5,937 nucleotides of DNA from CAZDDW01 sp043811105 (lineage in GTDB: Bacteria > Patescibacteriota > Patescibacteriia > UBA9934 > CAZDDW01): NCBI GenBank assembly GCA_043811105.1, contig JBDRNK010000091.1, positions 1 to 5,937 on the forward strand. Direction: 5' to 3'. Both the position numbers and the translations under genes were made by a program. Position 1 is the stretch's first letter. Each line of letters starts with the position of its first letter. The notes under the pieces were generated by a model. That model was not told the origin of the DNA. It saw only the letters and a program-made list of their open reading frames with translations, and did no database searches. Positions 5,160-5,937 of the stretch are shown piece after piece.

Positions 5160-5937
5160 AATTGGCTAATTGTTTTTTAATACGGTTAACTTTTTCTTCG
5201 GTTTCAGATTTCTTTTGTTTTAAATCATTAACCATTTTCTCTGGTGCTTTAGCAATAAAATCATTATTGGCTAAACGTTTTTCCAAACTAGCCAAATATT
5301 GTTCCGCTCCTTCAAGCTCTTTATGCAAACGAACCTTCTCTTTGTCTACATCTATTATATCAGCCAGTGGTAAGTAAATCTGTACTGAACCAGCTACAGA
5401 TGAAACTGCTCCATCAGGTTTTGCCAGATCGCTCTCGATCTTAATCGGTGAAACTCTGGCTAAAGTACGAATAATCTCAACCTGACTTTCTAAAAACTCC
5501 TGATCTTTTTTACTGACTAGATATACTGGAATTTTTTGTCCAGGTTCAACTCGATATTCGGCTCTAAGATTTCGAATCGCTGAAACAATATCTTGTAAAA
5601 GCACAAACTGTTTCTCAGCTTCCCGGTCATAATCATTACGAGCCCTCGGCCACTGATGCATCATTATAAATTCATCCGAACCAAACATCTTCCAAATCTC
5701 TTCGGTCACAAACGGCATGAACGGATGCCAAAGAACTAACAGATTTTCAAGGATATATAATAGAATCTTGTCCGTGTCCTGAATTAGAGTCTTATCCTTA
5801 CGCTGAATCTTAGCGATCTCTAAGTACCAATCAGCAAATTCATTCCAGGTAAAGTCGCGGAGCAACTCACCAGCTTGAGAAAATTCATATTTGTCGAGCT
5901 TGGTCGTAACTTCTTCAACCACTTGCGAAAAACGACT
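5155..5937 (-). CDS. valS: Valine--tRNA ligase, C-terminal part (5' end outside window)
   Basis: The frame is open to the window edge, so 260 C-terminal residues of a protein normally near 850-950 aa are seen. The visible part starts 'SRFSQVVEEVTTKLDKYEFS', typical of the ValRS anticodon-binding domain. It continues with 'FTWNEFADWYLEIAK' and the hallmark 'LWHPFMPFVTEEIWKMFG'. 'SAIRNLRAEYRVEPGQKIPV' follows, leading into the C-terminal tRNA-binding coiled-coil arm: 'DIIDVDKEKVRLHKELEGAE' onward, ending 'VNRIKKQLANL'. The catalytic HIGH/KMSKS core and editing domain lie outside. ValRS charges tRNA-Val. An in-frame GTG at 5922 is not the start, because coding similarity continues upstream of it (SRFSQ). 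It is the first visible gene of the valS-tyrS-argS unit, 44 nt before tyrS. Confidence 0.95.
   Translation of the reverse strand, partial: SRFSQVVEEVTTKLDKYEFSQAGELLRDFTWNEFADWYLEIAKIQRKDKTLIQDTDKILLYILENLLVLWHPFMPFVTEEIWKMFGSDEFIMMHQWPRARNDYDREAEKQFVLLQDIVSAIRNLRAEYRVEPGQKIPVYLVSKKDQEFLESQVEIIRTLARVSPIKIESDLAKPDGAVSSVAGSVQIYLPLADIIDVDKEKVRLHKELEGAEQYLASLEKRLANNDFIAKAPEKMVNDLKQKKSETEEKVNRIKKQLANL

Noticed and set aside
5155..5922. Start of valS at GTG 5922
   Set aside because: The residues upstream in the same frame (SRFSQ) continue the conserved ValRS anticodon-domain sequence, so the gene is cut by the window edge and starts outside.

Overview
The window looks like a piece of a small-genome bacterial chromosome of moderate to low GC, most likely a member of the Candidate Phyla Radiation (Patescibacteria). 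This is inferred from four things: small divergent versions of otherwise standard genes, a diacylglycerol-kinase-like protein with an altered nucleotide motif, a stand-alone PLDc_N membrane protein with a signal peptide, and no recognisable Shine-Dalgarno sequence at any visible start. The genes read with standard stop codons. No sequence search was possible, so the taxonomic call is an inference.

Left part (1-853). The first 70 bases are the 5' end of a minus-strand gene whose N-terminus resembles IS481-type transposases. A 53-bp imperfect palindrome (74-126) separates it from a divergent plus-strand gene for a small secreted or membrane PLDc_N-domain protein (148-507). That gene ends in a clear intrinsic terminator (535-572). 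A complete tRNA-Leu(GAG) with encoded CCA follows (625-710). Immediately behind it lie two abutting, strongly structured hairpins (710-805). A near-perfect bidirectional terminator (826-853) closes both the tRNA unit and the convergent gene from the right.

Middle (855-2193), all minus strand. A divergent diacylglycerol kinase/YegS-like protein (855-1592) is preceded by an 82-bp gap holding three copies of a short motif at exactly 20-bp spacing. Next is a bactofilin-type polymer-forming cytoskeletal gene (1675-2097) with its own credible promoter (2116-2143). An intrinsic terminator (2169-2193) separates it from the genes upstream.

Right part (2208-5937), minus strand. Three class I aminoacyl-tRNA synthetase genes run in the order valS (5' end cut by the window), tyrS, argS. 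The valS-tyrS gap is 44 nt and the tyrS-argS gap is 2 nt. This is very probably one translation-supply operon ending at the 2169-2193 terminator.

The coding content is largely housekeeping. I see no defence system, CRISPR array or obvious new enzyme system. The most interesting signals are the paired hairpins downstream of tRNA-Leu, the 20-bp-phased repeats before the kinase-like gene, the altered motifs of that kinase-like protein, and a triple A7 tract inside argS.
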